From Zelonia costaricensis (lineage: Eukaryota > Euglenozoa > Kinetoplastea > Trypanosomatida > Trypanosomatidae): 64,000 bases of DNA. A program made the position numbers and the translations under genes. Below the pieces are notes generated by a model, which was given only the letters and a program-made list of their open reading frames with translations, was not told the DNA's origin and made no database searches. Positions 19,179-28,823 of this stretch are shown here, piece by piece. Location of the stretch: positions 62,001 through 126,000 of the forward strand of contig JASAOO010003562.1 of NCBI GenBank assembly GCA_030849075.1, in the 5' to 3' direction. Each line of letters begins with the position of its first letter. The first letter of the stretch is position 1.

Positions 19179-20381
19179 TCAGCCGCCACGCTCACGCGGT
19201 CGCTTACCATTGCTGCCCGTGTTCTTGACGAGGCTGGAGCTCATGAACACCGGCGCAAAGCCCGCCGGCGGCGCCCCAGGTGCGCGCAAGGTCCCAGACC
19301 GCGGCGGTGCCGCCTCGGGGGCCGCGGCTGGCACAGATGCGCCGGCACTCGGTGACGCAGCGCCGCCAGCCCGCCCACTCGCGGACCCGCGACCCCCGGC
19401 AGCGGGGGCTGACGATGCCTCGCCGGAGCCCGACCCGCCTGCCGACGTCAGCGCGGGCGACAGGTAGTGCGTGTTCACCACGGGGCGCTGCTTCGAGGCC
19501 GCCGTGTCCGGCACCGGCCCGTCCAGCTGCAGATCGCTGAGCTTGAACGTCTGCACAACGGAGAAGAGCGTCCACTGCAGGCGGCCGCGCAGCTCGTCAT
19601 CTGTGAGCAGCGCGGCGCGCCGGCGAGCGAGGGCGGACTTGGCGTACTTGTGCTTCTCGGCGCACACCGTGTCCAGCAGGTAGGACGTGCTGCCAAGGTT
19701 CTCGAGCCGCGTCTCTGTCTCCTCGGGATCGAAGTTGAGAATGCGGCGGTACGACTCCACCAGCTTGCGGAACATGCCGTGCCGCACGTCGTCCTCCTGC
19801 AGGAAGTGAAAGAGCGGGTTTTGCCGCTGCTTGCCCTTGACGGCGTCGAGAAACTTGTCTCCGTACTTGGCCGCGTACTGCGCCGTCGTGGAGAGCACAT
19901 CCATGAGCAGTGCCGTCACATCCACCGTGCCCGCGCGCTGGTCGAGGGAGTAGCGGTTGGGGAACGGGTCCTCGAGGTAGCGGCGCGCCTCTGCCTCGGT
20001 CTGCCGGAGTAGCTCCTCCCGCTGTGGGTCGCTTTCCGAACCGGCGGTGCCGCCCGTTGTGCGGGTGATGTTGCCGGCCTTGGTGGTCGTCGCCGCCCCC
20101 GCCGCGCCGTCACCGCCATCCTTCCCCTCCCCCGCCTTCTGCGGTCGCAGCTCGGGGTGCTGGCGGAAATCGGTCAGTTTGCTCAGGAAGTACGGGTAGA
20201 AGATGTGTGAGGTGTCCACGAACAGGAACTGATTGCGCTTGCTGGAGGCGAGCAGCTTCGCCACCATCTCGTCCGCCTTGCGCCGGTCCAGCCCACTGAG
20301 ACGCGCCGCGAAGCCGTCAACCTTCTCCCGCAGCTCCGGGCCCGGCACGACAATCGTTGGCAGCGCCTCCTCGTTCTCCAT
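19179..20381 (-). CDS. SF3A1: Splicing factor 3a subunit 1-like protein with two SURP modules
   Basis: A 400-residue protein started at the Met at 20381 (MENEEALPTIVVPG); an in-frame Met at 20534 lies upstream of a predicted splice acceptor and adds presequence-like noise. The first SURP-type module is around residues 50-80 (KRNQFLFVDTSHIFYPYFLSKL). A second is near residues 205-235 (NPLFHFLQEDDVRHGMFRKL). A later WTLFSVVQTF phrase resembles the WHDFVVVETV segment that follows the SURPs in SF3a120/Prp21. The SF3a complex binds U2 snRNP. In trypanosomatids, where cis-introns are very rare, it serves mainly trans-splicing. The protein is about half the length of human SF3A1 and lacks its C-terminal ubiquitin-like domain. 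The Ala/Gly/Pro-rich tail is poorly conserved-looking. Confidence 0.82.
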   Translation of the reverse strand: MENEEALPTIVVPGPELREKVDGFAARLSGLDRRKADEMVAKLLASSKRNQFLFVDTSHIFYPYFLSKLTDFRQHPELRPQKAGEGKDGGDGAAGAATTTKAGNITRTTGGTAGSESDPQREELLRQTEAEARRYLEDPFPNRYSLDQRAGTVDVTALLMDVLSTTAQYAAKYGDKFLDAVKGKQRQNPLFHFLQEDDVRHGMFRKLVESYRRILNFDPEETETRLENLGSTSYLLDTVCAEKHKYAKSALARRRAALLTDDELRGRLQWTLFSVVQTFKLSDLQLDGPVPDTAASKQRPVVNTHYLSPALTSAGGSGSGEASSAPAAGGRGSASGRAGGAASPSAGASVPAAAPEAAPPRSGTLRAPGAPPAGFAPVFMSSSLVKNTGSNGKRPRERGG

Positions 20382-20553
20382 CGTGAGGGAGTGCTGCACG
20401 ACGCGTGGGCTGTGAGGGTGTGTACGGCGAAGCAGGGTGTGTCTAAAGTGCAGCCCTGACGAGTAAACTGGACTCCTGATACGTGCAGCAGAGGACGAGA
20501 GAAGTGGCCGAGGCCCTGCACCGAAACGCGCCACGGCTGGCGCGGGTGTGAGG

Positions 20554-20555
20554 CT
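20554..20555 (-). promoter_or_regulatory. Predicted spliced-leader acceptor (AG) for SF3a1-like mRNA
   Basis: The sense strand reads a long C/T tract and then CTTCTACAG, a textbook acceptor, with AG at 20555-20554. It gives a leader of about 170 nt and places the longer in-frame start region (20534) inside the leader, near its 5' end. Confidence 0.5.
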
Positions 20556-21046
20556 GTAGAAGAGAAGGAGGAGGGGGAGGGGGATGGGGCAAGCCTAGAG
20601 GAGACTCTCGAGGTGTGGTCCTCTCCTCGCCAGCGAGTCTTGTGCTCCTGTTCGAAGGGGGCTTGTGGCCGCGCGTGAAAGCGGGAAGGAGGGGGAGGGG
20701 AGGAATGAAGCGAAGGACAGGAGGGGGGTTCAGTCGAGGGTTGCCGTGAAGGGGGAAGACGCAGAGGGAGAGACGCGGAAGACGAAAGACGCGCCCACTG
20801 CGCTGACACACGCGCCCATCTCCGCCTCGCCAGTGCACGGACCTTTTGCGCGTCCTGCGTGAGATTGTGTGTGAATGGGCCTGCGTGCTGGAAGGATTAG
20901 GAAAAACGGGTGTAACAACCTCAGCGCTTCGCGTGAGCTCGCACTTGCCGCCAGACTACCCCGCTCTCGACACGGCGGCCGCGGAGCTCGCGGAGACGCC
21001 GAGGTAGTGTGTGCGTTTCGGGACAAACAGGCGCAGGAGAGTAAGG

Positions 21047-21064
21047 GTGTGTGTGTGTGTGTGT
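21047..21064. repeat. (GT)n microsatellite
   Basis: A pure GT run of about nine units. Confidence 0.85.
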
Positions 21065-21319
21065 GAGCGCATGTGTTCGGGTGAACACGCACGGCTACGT
21101 CGCGCACTCGCCGCCCACTTCAACGTGCTCGGCGGCCCTCGAGAAGGCCAAGACGGCACTTGGCGTTTCGGGTGCATGCCATCCACACACGCGCGTACAC
21201 TCTTGTCGCCGATACGAAACGAAAAACCACGTCGCGGTGCAGCGCAGCGACACAAGCCGATGAAAAGCGGCCACGCAAGGCCGCGCTGAGCCGACGTCCT
21301 ATCACCACTGCGCGCACCC

Positions 21320-23059
21320 TCACGGGACGGAGAAGTTCACGACGCTCGTCTCCAGCGACGGTGAGTGGACGTCGACCAGGACGAGCGCACCAGTGCGCCA
21401 GAACGGTGGCACGCACACGAGTCGCACCCCCGCCTCAGCGCCACTGTCTGCGGGCTCCTCGTTTGCGTGCCGGGATGGCGCTGCCGCCGTGGCCCCGGCA
21501 AAGCTGTGGTGCGTCTCCTCGTAGAGCGCCTCCAGCGTCGCGTAGCGGGTCTCGTACCGCGGCTGATCGCACGCCACGACGCAGTGCGGGGCATCCTGGA
21601 AGAGGAAGGGGTCGTGGTGGCAGAAGGGGTAGCTGAAGAGCGTGTTGGGTGCCGTGGGGCAGGCGCAGCCCGACTCCACCACCATGCCCATCGTCTCCAG
21701 CCGCGTCGCGAAGCGCGACTCGCGGGCGACGTCGTTGATGTTCTGCCCAGAGGTCACAAAGAAGTGGACGCCGCCAGGGGCCTCGGTCTTGGGCCGCTTC
21801 GCCTCTGTCACGTCAGTCGTGATCATCGACGTCGCCGACGCCGCGGCGGGCGGGTGGGCGGTGAAGCAGAATGGGTTCGACACGAGCCGCAGCGTGGAGC
21901 ACTTGCCCGCCTTGGGAAGCAGAACGGGATGCAGCGGCTGCTGCGGCTGAAAGGCGTCGGACATGTCGCTGTCGCCCGGCATCAACTCCACCTCAACGGT
22001 GCGCACGACCCGCTCGAGAAGCGTGTCCAGCTGCCGCATCAGCGCCGCTGAGGTGACGATGCCGGCCTGCGCCTTGTCGTCGTTCAGCCGCACGTGGTCG
22101 GAAGGGTCGAGCTTCACCTTCTTCTTCAGCTTCAGCTCATCCGTCGGGGCGATGCTGTCGCCGCCGATGACGAGCCGCGACACGCACCCCGCCTTCGCCC
22201 GCAGCGCGGCGTTGCCGGTGTTGCCGCACAGAAACTCCACAAGCAACTCCAGCGCCGCCCGCGCCCGTGCCGCCGCCGCGTGCGCCTCGGCGCTGCCGTC
22301 GCGCGGCAGGTCGACGCTGAGGCCGCTGACAAAGGCGATGTAGCACGGGCTGCTGGCGCGGAGGAGGGGGCGTGGGACGAAGGTGCTGCGCAGGTCGCCG
22401 CTGAAGGCGTAGCGGTGCACCTCGACGTGGCCGTTGGGCAGCAGCGTGCCAAAGATGCCGAGCACGACGCCGGTGCAGAAGCGCTCCGCATTCAGTCCCT
22501 GCAGCAGCACACGGCCACTGCTGTCCTCCAGCATGAGCTCATCGGCGGTGTTGCACACGCTGTAGTGCTCGTCTGCCGCCGCCGCCTGCGTCTGCCCAGC
22601 GTTGCTCACGTCCTCCTCGGCGGGCTCGTGGTTCGCTGCGGCTTCGGCGGCGGCGGCATCGGCCACCGCCCCGCTCTCCTCCTCGTCGTTTTCGTCGTCA
22701 CCGGCGTCGATACGGACAAGCTCGTGCTGGTACTCGTCGAGGAAGCGGGGGAGCAGCTTCATGTTCTTGTATACGATGCCGACGCACACGGCCGGCACGC
22801 CGAGCTGCAGCTCCAGCACGCGGCGCGGTTTTATCGACCGAGCTTGGGTGGCGTACTGTGGGTCGTCGCGGAGAGTGCGCTGGACAGAGCTGAGGGCGCC
22901 CGCGGACTGTGCCTCCATACGGCAGCGGTACATCGGCGCGTACTGCTGCGTGAACTCGAGCGAGCGGAGGAGGAAGCGCTGGTGGGTGCGCGTGATGGGG
23001 CAGGCACTGCGCGCCTCGGCCCCCGCCGCGGCTGCCGTCACGTCGCTGTTGCCCTTCAT
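21320..23059 (-). CDS. POLD2: DNA polymerase delta small (B) subunit
   Basis: A 579-residue protein; human POLD2 is about 470, and the extra length comes from acidic and Ala-rich inserts. The N-terminal OB-fold region holds RVLELQLGVPAVCVGIVYKNM and DELMLEDSSGRVLLQG, matching the POLD2 pattern. The inactive calcineurin-like phosphoesterase domain follows: FVSGLSVDLP, GGDSIAP, VELMPGDSDMSDAFQPQQPL, then LVSNPFCFT, TSGQNINDVA and SYPFCHHDPFLFQDAPH, all in the family's order. The protein bridges the catalytic p125 subunit to the other accessory subunits and is needed for lagging-strand synthesis in the nucleus. The predicted 5' leader (23060-23236) carries a cell-cycle-type CATAGAAG octamer. Confidence 0.95.
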   Translation of the reverse strand: MKGNSDVTAAAAGAEARSACPITRTHQRFLLRSLEFTQQYAPMYRCRMEAQSAGALSSVQRTLRDDPQYATQARSIKPRRVLELQLGVPAVCVGIVYKNMKLLPRFLDEYQHELVRIDAGDDENDEEESGAVADAAAAEAAANHEPAEEDVSNAGQTQAAAADEHYSVCNTADELMLEDSSGRVLLQGLNAERFCTGVVLGIFGTLLPNGHVEVHRYAFSGDLRSTFVPRPLLRASSPCYIAFVSGLSVDLPRDGSAEAHAAAARARAALELLVEFLCGNTGNAALRAKAGCVSRLVIGGDSIAPTDELKLKKKVKLDPSDHVRLNDDKAQAGIVTSAALMRQLDTLLERVVRTVEVELMPGDSDMSDAFQPQQPLHPVLLPKAGKCSTLRLVSNPFCFTAHPPAAASATSMITTDVTEAKRPKTEAPGGVHFFVTSGQNINDVARESRFATRLETMGMVVESGCACPTAPNTLFSYPFCHHDPFLFQDAPHCVVACDQPRYETRYATLEALYEETHHSFAGATAAAPSRHANEEPADSGAEAGVRLVCVPPFWRTGALVLVDVHSPSLETSVVNFSVP

Positions 23060-23174
23060 TGAGGGAAAGTGCGGAGCTTCGTCCCAGTTCGCGTGCGGAG
23101 ATGATCGCAGCTGTGGTAGGTGTCCGAGCGGCTTTCAAGATGCACCCGTCCTTTATATTTCTTCTCCTCGGCGC

Positions 23175-23182
23175 CTTCTATG
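23175..23182 (-). promoter_or_regulatory. CATAGAAG octamer, candidate S-phase mRNA cycling element
   Basis: The sense strand reads CATAGAAG, a perfect match to the (C/A)AUAGAA(G/A) octamer reported in the UTRs of trypanosomatid mRNAs that peak in S phase. A near copy, GATAGAAG, lies at 23191-23198. Both fall in the predicted POLD2 leader. Function here is inferred. Confidence 0.5.
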
Positions 23183-23236
23183 AATATCGCCTTCTATCGC
23201 GGTGAGCGCGGGATGACTTCGTGCCGAACAGAGCTC

Positions 23237-23238
23237 CT
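23237..23238 (-). promoter_or_regulatory. Predicted spliced-leader acceptor (AG) for POLD2 mRNA
   Basis: On the sense strand GTGTTTGTTTCCGTTTTCTGAG gives a U-rich tract followed by AG at 23238-23237, implying a leader of about 177 nt that includes the octamers. Confidence 0.4.
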
Positions 23239-23897
23239 CAGAAAACGGAAACAAACACCAGGCAAGTCGCCTGGCTTCTGGCAACAGGTGCGCCACGTGT
23301 CTTTCAACTCTCTTCTCTACGCAGCGGCCCAGTGGCAACGGTGTTGTAGCCCAAACGGAATAGTCAAGGGAGGGCGTAGGAGTGGGGTGGAAAGGAGAGA
23401 TGATGCGTGTATCAGCCTCACGTCTTTCTCTGCGTGTATTGGTATGTGCGTGTGTGTGTAGATGTGTGTATGTGTGTATGGCTTGTACTGCGCGCACCGA
23501 GGCGAAGGGCCGCAAACACGAGGTGCACAAAGTGACGTTTGTGCGTTCCGAGACACAGAGGAGGGGGGGGCGGAGGCAACGTGGAAAGGAGGTGGCGAAA
23601 GGACGATGAAGAGAGGGCGCGACGTCGACATTGGCTGTTCGATCCATTTACTCAAAGAGGGCGAGCAAGGTGCAGAGCGGCCACGTGAGTGCCTTGCATT
23701 CGGGGAACACCCTACGTGCGGCCCGCATGACACACTCAACTCGCAGGAGCTACTACTCAGCCCTCCACCCCTCTCGACTCGAATGCCACCGACGCCGCAG
23801 CGGCCAGGAGCATGAGAGCGCGCACCACAGCTGTGGAGAGAAGCTCAGAGAGAGACATCTGTCCTCTACGCTGCAGGTGCAATCAGCGGGGCACCGT

Positions 23898-23927
23898 GTA
23901 CACACACACACACACGCGAACACACAC
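23898..23927. repeat. (CA)n microsatellite
   Basis: A CA run interrupted by CGCGAA, in the Ran 3' flank. Confidence 0.85.
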
Positions 23928-25067
23928 GCTGGGGGGCTCGCTCGAGCAACAGGGCGTGCACTTGAGCATCTACTGCGTATCCACTCACTCTGCGAGCCTT
24001 GCCTCCAACAGGCGGCTGCCATGAGGGGGAGAGGGGGAGACAAGGCGGGCAGCGGGCCCTGCGCACAGGCTTCGACTTGCTCACTCCTAGTGGAAGAAGG
24101 AATGAAAACGGGGTTGGAAAGGTTTGCTCGCGTTAATTTTATCGAGCCAAATCAGACAGGCACGCTTTCGTGCACAGAAGGAGTGGTGGTAGCCGGGGGC
24201 GGCAGGAGGGGGGGGAGGGGCTTGGCGGAGAAAAAAAAGGAAGAGCGGAGATTGTGTCACGTCTTCTTTCACAAACACACACAAACACACACGATCACCA
24301 TCCGCGTGTGTGTGTGTGCACCCGCCATGAGACGCCCTCACACCCTCCCCTCCACCTCCATCACCACAGATCTGCCCGGGCCTCATCTGCGATCTGGCTT
24401 CTTCTTTTTTGGGGGGTTTTCGTTTCTCCGTGTACCACCGCCGCTTTTGTGGTCGTTTGTTTGAGTTCCTCATTTGTGTTTGTTTTCCCCCCTACCGACA
24501 CTTAACACGCAGACAAGAAGAACACGTAAAGAGAGAGAAGGAACGGAAGTCAGGGAGGCGGACAAGGTAAAACAACAACTACCATCATCATCACCGGGGG
24601 GTACACGGCTTAAAGGAAGAGAGCGAGGGGAAAGACGCCCGCACACACGTGGACACGCCCGCACCTACACAGCACACAGTGCATCCTCTTCTCCGCTCTC
24701 ACGCTGGTCCACACACAGACACACGAGCGAGCAAGCGCGCGGGCTATGGGTGCACGTCTGCCAAACACGTCGTTGTCTGCCAGTGCCACACACATGCACA
24801 CACGCACACGCGCCCATCTTAATGCGCCACCCGCTGCATATGCCAAAGGCAGAGGGAGCCGCACGGGAGAAAGGCGAAGTGCGAAAGGGGGAGGGGGAGG
24901 CGAGACGAAGGAGGAGAGAGAGGAGGAGGGTGACGGGGCAGCCATCACCGCGACGACGGGGTGCACGTCGTGGTCAGGAGGGAGATGGACAAGAGGAGGT
25001 GGTGGTAGCGGGGCGGGGCACGGAGAGGCGAGCGCGGCCGGCGCAGCCTGTGCCGGATGTGCGCGGC

Positions 25068-25718
25068 TTACTCGTCGTCGCCCATCGGCAGCGGCGCGTT
25101 CGCCATCGCCTGCTGCTCCGCCTCCAGCGCGGCCACCTGCTCGGCCGTGAGGGCCACGACGTCGGTGTCGAGCATCGGCACCTCCACGAGCTGCAGCGCA
25201 GGGTCGTTCGCAAGCTTCTTCGCCAGCCACACGAACGGCTTCTCGAAGTTGTAGTTCGACTTGGCCGAGATGTCGTAGTACTGCAGGCCCTTCTTGCGGT
25301 GGAACGTGATCATCTTCGCCTTCACCTGGCGATCAGCGCAGTCCACCTTGTTGCCTACGAGGACGATCGGGATGTTGTCGCACACACGCGTGATATCGCG
25401 GTACCAGTTCGGCACGTTCTTGTACGTGTTGCGGCTCGTCACGTCGAACATGATGATGGCGCACTGACCCTCGACGTAGTAGCCGTCGCGCAGGCCACCG
25501 AACTTCTCCTGGCCGGCCGTGTCCCAGCAGTTGAAGCAGATCTTGCCGCGGTTCGTGTGAAACGTCAGCGGGTGCACATCGACGCCGACCGTGGCGACGT
25601 AGCGCTTCTCGAACTCGCCGGTCAGGTGGCGCTTCACGAAGGTCGTCTTGCCCGTGCCACCATCGCCGACAAGGATCAGCTTGAAGGTGGCCACACACTC
25701 GGAGGGTGCCTGCTGCAT
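25068..25718 (-). CDS. RTB2: GTP-binding nuclear protein Ran (RTB2)
   Basis: A 216-residue protein, the normal Ran length, started at 25718 ([13 protein letters not shown]). The P-loop GDGGTGKTT is at residues 18-26, switch [12 protein letters not shown] from 66, NKVD at 123-126 and [12 protein letters not shown] from 151; the last is the Ran-specific G5 context. The Gln in DTAGQ needed for GTP hydrolysis is present. Ran drives nucleocytoplasmic transport and mitotic spindle assembly through its GTP gradient. The C-terminal tail is acidic but ends GDDE rather than the animal DEDDDL. There is a good pyrimidine tract and acceptor 50 nt upstream. RTB2 is the name used in Leishmania and Trypanosoma. 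Confidence 0.97.
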   Translation of the reverse strand: MQQAPSECVATFKLILVGDGGTGKTTFVKRHLTGEFEKRYVATVGVDVHPLTFHTNRGKICFNCWDTAGQEKFGGLRDGYYVEGQCAIIMFDVTSRNTYKNVPNWYRDITRVCDNIPIVLVGNKVDCADRQVKAKMITFHRKKGLQYYDISAKSNYNFEKPFVWLAKKLANDPALQLVEVPMLDTDVVALTAEQVAALEAEQQAMANAPLPMGDDE

Positions 25719-25768
25719 GATGACAACGGTGGTGATGCGGACGGAGTAACCCCACGCGGGAATGAACT

Positions 25769-25770
25769 CT
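25769..25770 (-). promoter_or_regulatory. Predicted spliced-leader acceptor (AG) for Ran mRNA
   Basis: A strong sense C/T tract (about 25830-25777, ending TTTCTTTCTGTTTGCCTCTA) precedes TATAG, with AG at 25770-25769. The leader would be about 50 nt. Confidence 0.5.
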
Positions 25771-26556
25771 ATAGAGGCAAACAGAAAGAAAGGGGGAAAC
25801 GAGGTGGAGAAGAAGGGAGGGGCGAGCGCAGCAGCCACAGCACGCGATGCCAAAGCCCTCTTGACTTACCTCAGTGTGGTGACACAGGCTGTGCCTATTC
25901 CTACGTAGCGGACAAAGGCGGTGGCTGGGGAGGTCTGCAAATGACGTTGGTGATACCGCGGGGAGTGCACAGACGACAAGAAAGGGACGCGTGTGTGATT
26001 CTCTGGTAGAGTGGTTTACTCCTCTGCATCAGGCGCACGCGTGTGTTGTGGGGGAGGGGGGGTGATGATGTGCGTACAAAGCGTGAGAAAAAAAAGGCAG
26101 TAGATAGGGGGTAGGTGCAGGTCAAGAGCACGTCGTGAAGAAGCGACTGCGCACACGCACACAGCCAGCTCTCCCACTCACGCCACGTTCCGCATAGGAC
26201 GAGGGTCGCATCCGAAGCGCAGCGACACACAACGCAGGTTTGAGCCGCTACCTCAACGCGGTGCAACGACCGGCCAATCGCACCAGCGATATCAAATCGT
26301 GCCACGAGGAACGCGACAAACGCTGCCGCGTTGCGCAGAACCTTGACGTCGCCGCCCCTTGAGCGTCCCAAAGGCGAGGAGCGGAGCGGGGAGGTGAGGA
26401 GGCGGCCGTTCTCCAGTTCGTTCATTCTCTTCCTTTGTCGAAGTGTCACCGAGGGCCTGATGCGCGGGGTGTTGTGCTGCTTTGGTGCAATTGCTTGTCT
26501 TTGTCTTTTTGCTTCAGTCTGCACTCGGGGATAGCAATGTCACATACACGTCTGCG

Positions 26557-26584
26557 CACACACACACACGCACACACACACACA
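26557..26584. repeat. (CA)n microsatellite
   Basis: A CA run with one CG interruption in the IFT38 3' flank. Confidence 0.85.
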
Positions 26585-27341
26585 GTCGTCTACGCGTGTG
26601 TCTTAGCGCCTCCAAAAAGAGCAACGCGCTGTGAGGGGTGGGGTACAGGTTTCAGGCGCTGACATGCGTTGGAGCTGGCACATGTGTGCGACGAGGTAGA
26701 GAGAAACGTGTGTAGAAGCCGTGAGAGGCGTGATGGGGAAGGTCTGGACGGTGAGGTGAGGGAGAGGGCAGCTGCTCAGGACTGGCCACCCACCCAGCCC
26801 GTAGTCCTCCTGCCCCTCTCTCACCAAGCTGCGTTGCGCATCACCAGCGCTGGCTGACGAGTGCGGGAGGCGCGGAGAGCGTGAGAAGGAGCCCGGAACA
26901 ACAACAAAAAAAAGGGGTTGCAGAGAGGCGAGAAGAAACGTCGCCGATGACATGCACAAGAGCACAGGGGTTGGAGTTGAGGAAAGCGGGCGCGCCGCGC
27001 GAGGTGTACCGCGCGCACAACAACGCACAGGGCACGCGGGGGCCATCTCCGTCTATAGGACATCGTTCGAGTACAAGGAAACGCACGCACGCGAGCACGC
27101 ACTCACCGTGACTGCCGGGATTTGTGTGCTGGTGTGCGTATGAGGGCGCAGCTGTGGGGAGCATCATGTGCAGCTCGGTGACCAGCACGGAAAGCTGCGC
27201 GAACGCGAGCAGTGGATCCATCGGCTGACAAGAATCCACGACGCCCTTGTTAGGAGGCACCATTGGCAAGCCGGCACACACACACACACGCATCCCATCC
27301 GTCTTTACCGACGATCGACGTACAGCAGCGCCGAGTCCGCT

Positions 27342-28823
27342 CTAAATGTCGCTGTCCTCAGAGCCGCTGTAGTCGCTAGAGTCGTCGCTGCTGAACTCCC
27401 CGCTGCTCGTCGACGTGGACAGATCGCTGCTGTCCGTCTCCGACGAGTCGTCCTCGTCGCCGGCGGCGGCGGTGTTGGGGTAGCGCGACCGCTCCCCGCC
27501 TGCTGCAGGGGGCCGCGCCCCTGCCGCGACGCGGGGCCGCCGCATCTGATTGAGCAACGACTCGTCCTCCGCGTTGTTGTCGTCGTTGCCCTTACTGGCT
27601 CGCCCTGGCTGTGCGCGGCTGTGGGCGACGGCATTCTGTGGTCGCTGCTGCTGTGAGTGCCGCTGCGTGCGCTGGTGCCGCGGGTCGCTGTCGTCGCTGC
27701 TGTCGGCGTCGCCAGAGGAGCTCGACTCGTCGCCGCTACTGTCCTCCTCCGCAGCGTTGCGGACCCGCACCCCGCCGCCACCAGCCCCACCTCCGGCGAC
27801 CGGGTTGCCACGCGGCACGTATGCGGCGCCGTCCTCGTCCTCATCGTCGCTCATCACCGGCGCTACGCCACCGCCACCCCGGCGCCCGCTCGTCCGCCGC
27901 CCGGCATCGTCGCCGCGGATGTTCTTGAGCTCCTCCTTGCGCAGCCGCTCCCGCATCACCTTCAGCTTCGTCTCCTGCGCCTCCAGCAGGGCATCCTCAG
28001 TGGCGTTGAACTTGGCGACCTGGTGCTCGAGGAACTCGAGGTTGCGGTACTGCTCGAGGTAGTTGACGAACTGCGCCTGTAGCTTCTTTTCGTGGTTCTC
28101 GTACTCCTTCAGGAAGGCCGGGTTTGTCGCCATGGCGCTCTTGTACTGCTTCTGGGCCCGCTCGAGGTGCGCCTTCTTGTTCTCGATCTTTTGCTCGAGG
28201 TTGCTCTCGTCAGCGTTGAGGTTGACGATGCTCTGCTGGTACTGCTCGACCTGCTGCGTCACGCTTGTCAGCAGCTCGCGCAGCCGGCGCTCAAACTCGC
28301 CCACCTCCGTGGCGCGAGACAAGATGCGCTGCCGGTCACCGCGTGAGTTGAGCTCGCCCTCGACGAGAAAGAAGAGGCTGCTACCATCGGTGGTCAGCTC
28401 GCTGCACAGCTGCTGCACCGCTTTGGCGTCACTCACGTTCTTCTGCGCCGCCATCTGCTGCAGCGCCGTGAAGTCGGGCTCCTCTGCGTCGGTCGCCTTC
28501 ATGGCCTTCTTCAGCACGTTGGCCAGCTTCAGCATCTCCTGCACCGCATGCCCGTCCGCCTGGTAGAGCTTCTTGACGTTGAGCTTAATGCGACCCTTCG
28601 CCAGCGCAACCTCGCAGACCTGCTTGAAGAAGGTCACGCGGTTGTACTCGCGCTCGATGTTGAAGCTGACCTCGGCGGAGGGCTCGTAGCGATTGATGAG
28701 CCAGTAGAGGCAGTCCGCCACCAACTCCACGTTTGGCTCGCGGAAGGAATCCATACTGATCAGCCGCGGGTAGCCGAGGAGACGCATCGTCTCCGAGAAG
28801 GAACGTAACTCCCGGAAAGACAT
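27342..28823 (-). CDS. IFT38: Intraflagellar transport protein IFT38 / clusterin-associated protein 1
   Basis: A 493-residue protein started at 28823 (MSFRELRSFSETMRLLGYPR). The N-terminal 150 residues match the CLUAP1/qilin calponin-homology-like domain: LGYPRLISMDSFREPNVELV, ADCLYWLINRYEP and GRIKLNVKKLYQADG. A long coiled coil follows (about residues 185-330, NLDADESNLEQKIENKKAHLERAQ type). The last 130 residues are Ser/Asp/Glu-rich and disordered, ending GSEDSDI. IFT38 is a peripheral subunit of the IFT-B complex that carries cargo into the flagellum and is required for flagellum assembly. An in-frame Met 24 residues upstream gives a hydrophobic extension and is less likely. Confidence 0.94.
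   Translation of the reverse strand: MSFRELRSFSETMRLLGYPRLISMDSFREPNVELVADCLYWLINRYEPSAEVSFNIEREYNRVTFFKQVCEVALAKGRIKLNVKKLYQADGHAVQEMLKLANVLKKAMKATDAEEPDFTALQQMAAQKNVSDAKAVQQLCSELTTDGSSLFFLVEGELNSRGDRQRILSRATEVGEFERRLRELLTSVTQQVEQYQQSIVNLNADESNLEQKIENKKAHLERAQKQYKSAMATNPAFLKEYENHEKKLQAQFVNYLEQYRNLEFLEHQVAKFNATEDALLEAQETKLKVMRERLRKEELKNIRGDDAGRRTSGRRGGGGVAPVMSDDEDEDGAAYVPRGNPVAGGGAGGGGVRVRNAAEEDSSGDESSSSGDADSSDDSDPRHQRTQRHSQQQRPQNAVAHSRAQPGRASKGNDDNNAEDESLLNQMRRPRVAAGARPPAAGGERSRYPNTAAAGDEDDSSETDSSDLSTSTSSGEFSSDDSSDYSGSEDSDI

Larger units (their letters stand above)
20382..21319. other. Intergenic region
   Basis: No gene. It contains the SF3a1-like leader with a clear sense pyrimidine tract (about 20600-20559), a purine-rich plus-strand stretch at 20660-20790, and a GT microsatellite at 21047-21064. 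Confidence 0.6.
23060..25067. other. Intergenic region: POLD2 leader and long Ran 3' UTR
   Basis: No credible gene in about 2 kb. It holds two octamer-like elements near POLD2, a CA microsatellite at 23898-23927, a TG-rich stretch near 23450-23485, and a T-rich plus-strand stretch at 24390-24490. Most of it is expected to be the 3' UTR of the Ran mRNA. Confidence 0.6.
25719..27341. other. Intergenic region: Ran leader and IFT38 3' UTR
   Basis: No gene seen. It includes the Ran trans-splicing signal at the left end and a CA microsatellite at about 26557-26584. Open frames here are short and of low-complexity composition. Confidence 0.6.

Noticed and set aside
23115..23150. tRNA-like A-box (GGTGTCCGAGCGGC) upstream of POLD2
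   Set aside because: There is no B-box (GGTTCGA-type) at the right distance downstream and no acceptor or T-arm pairing, so it is not a tRNA gene.
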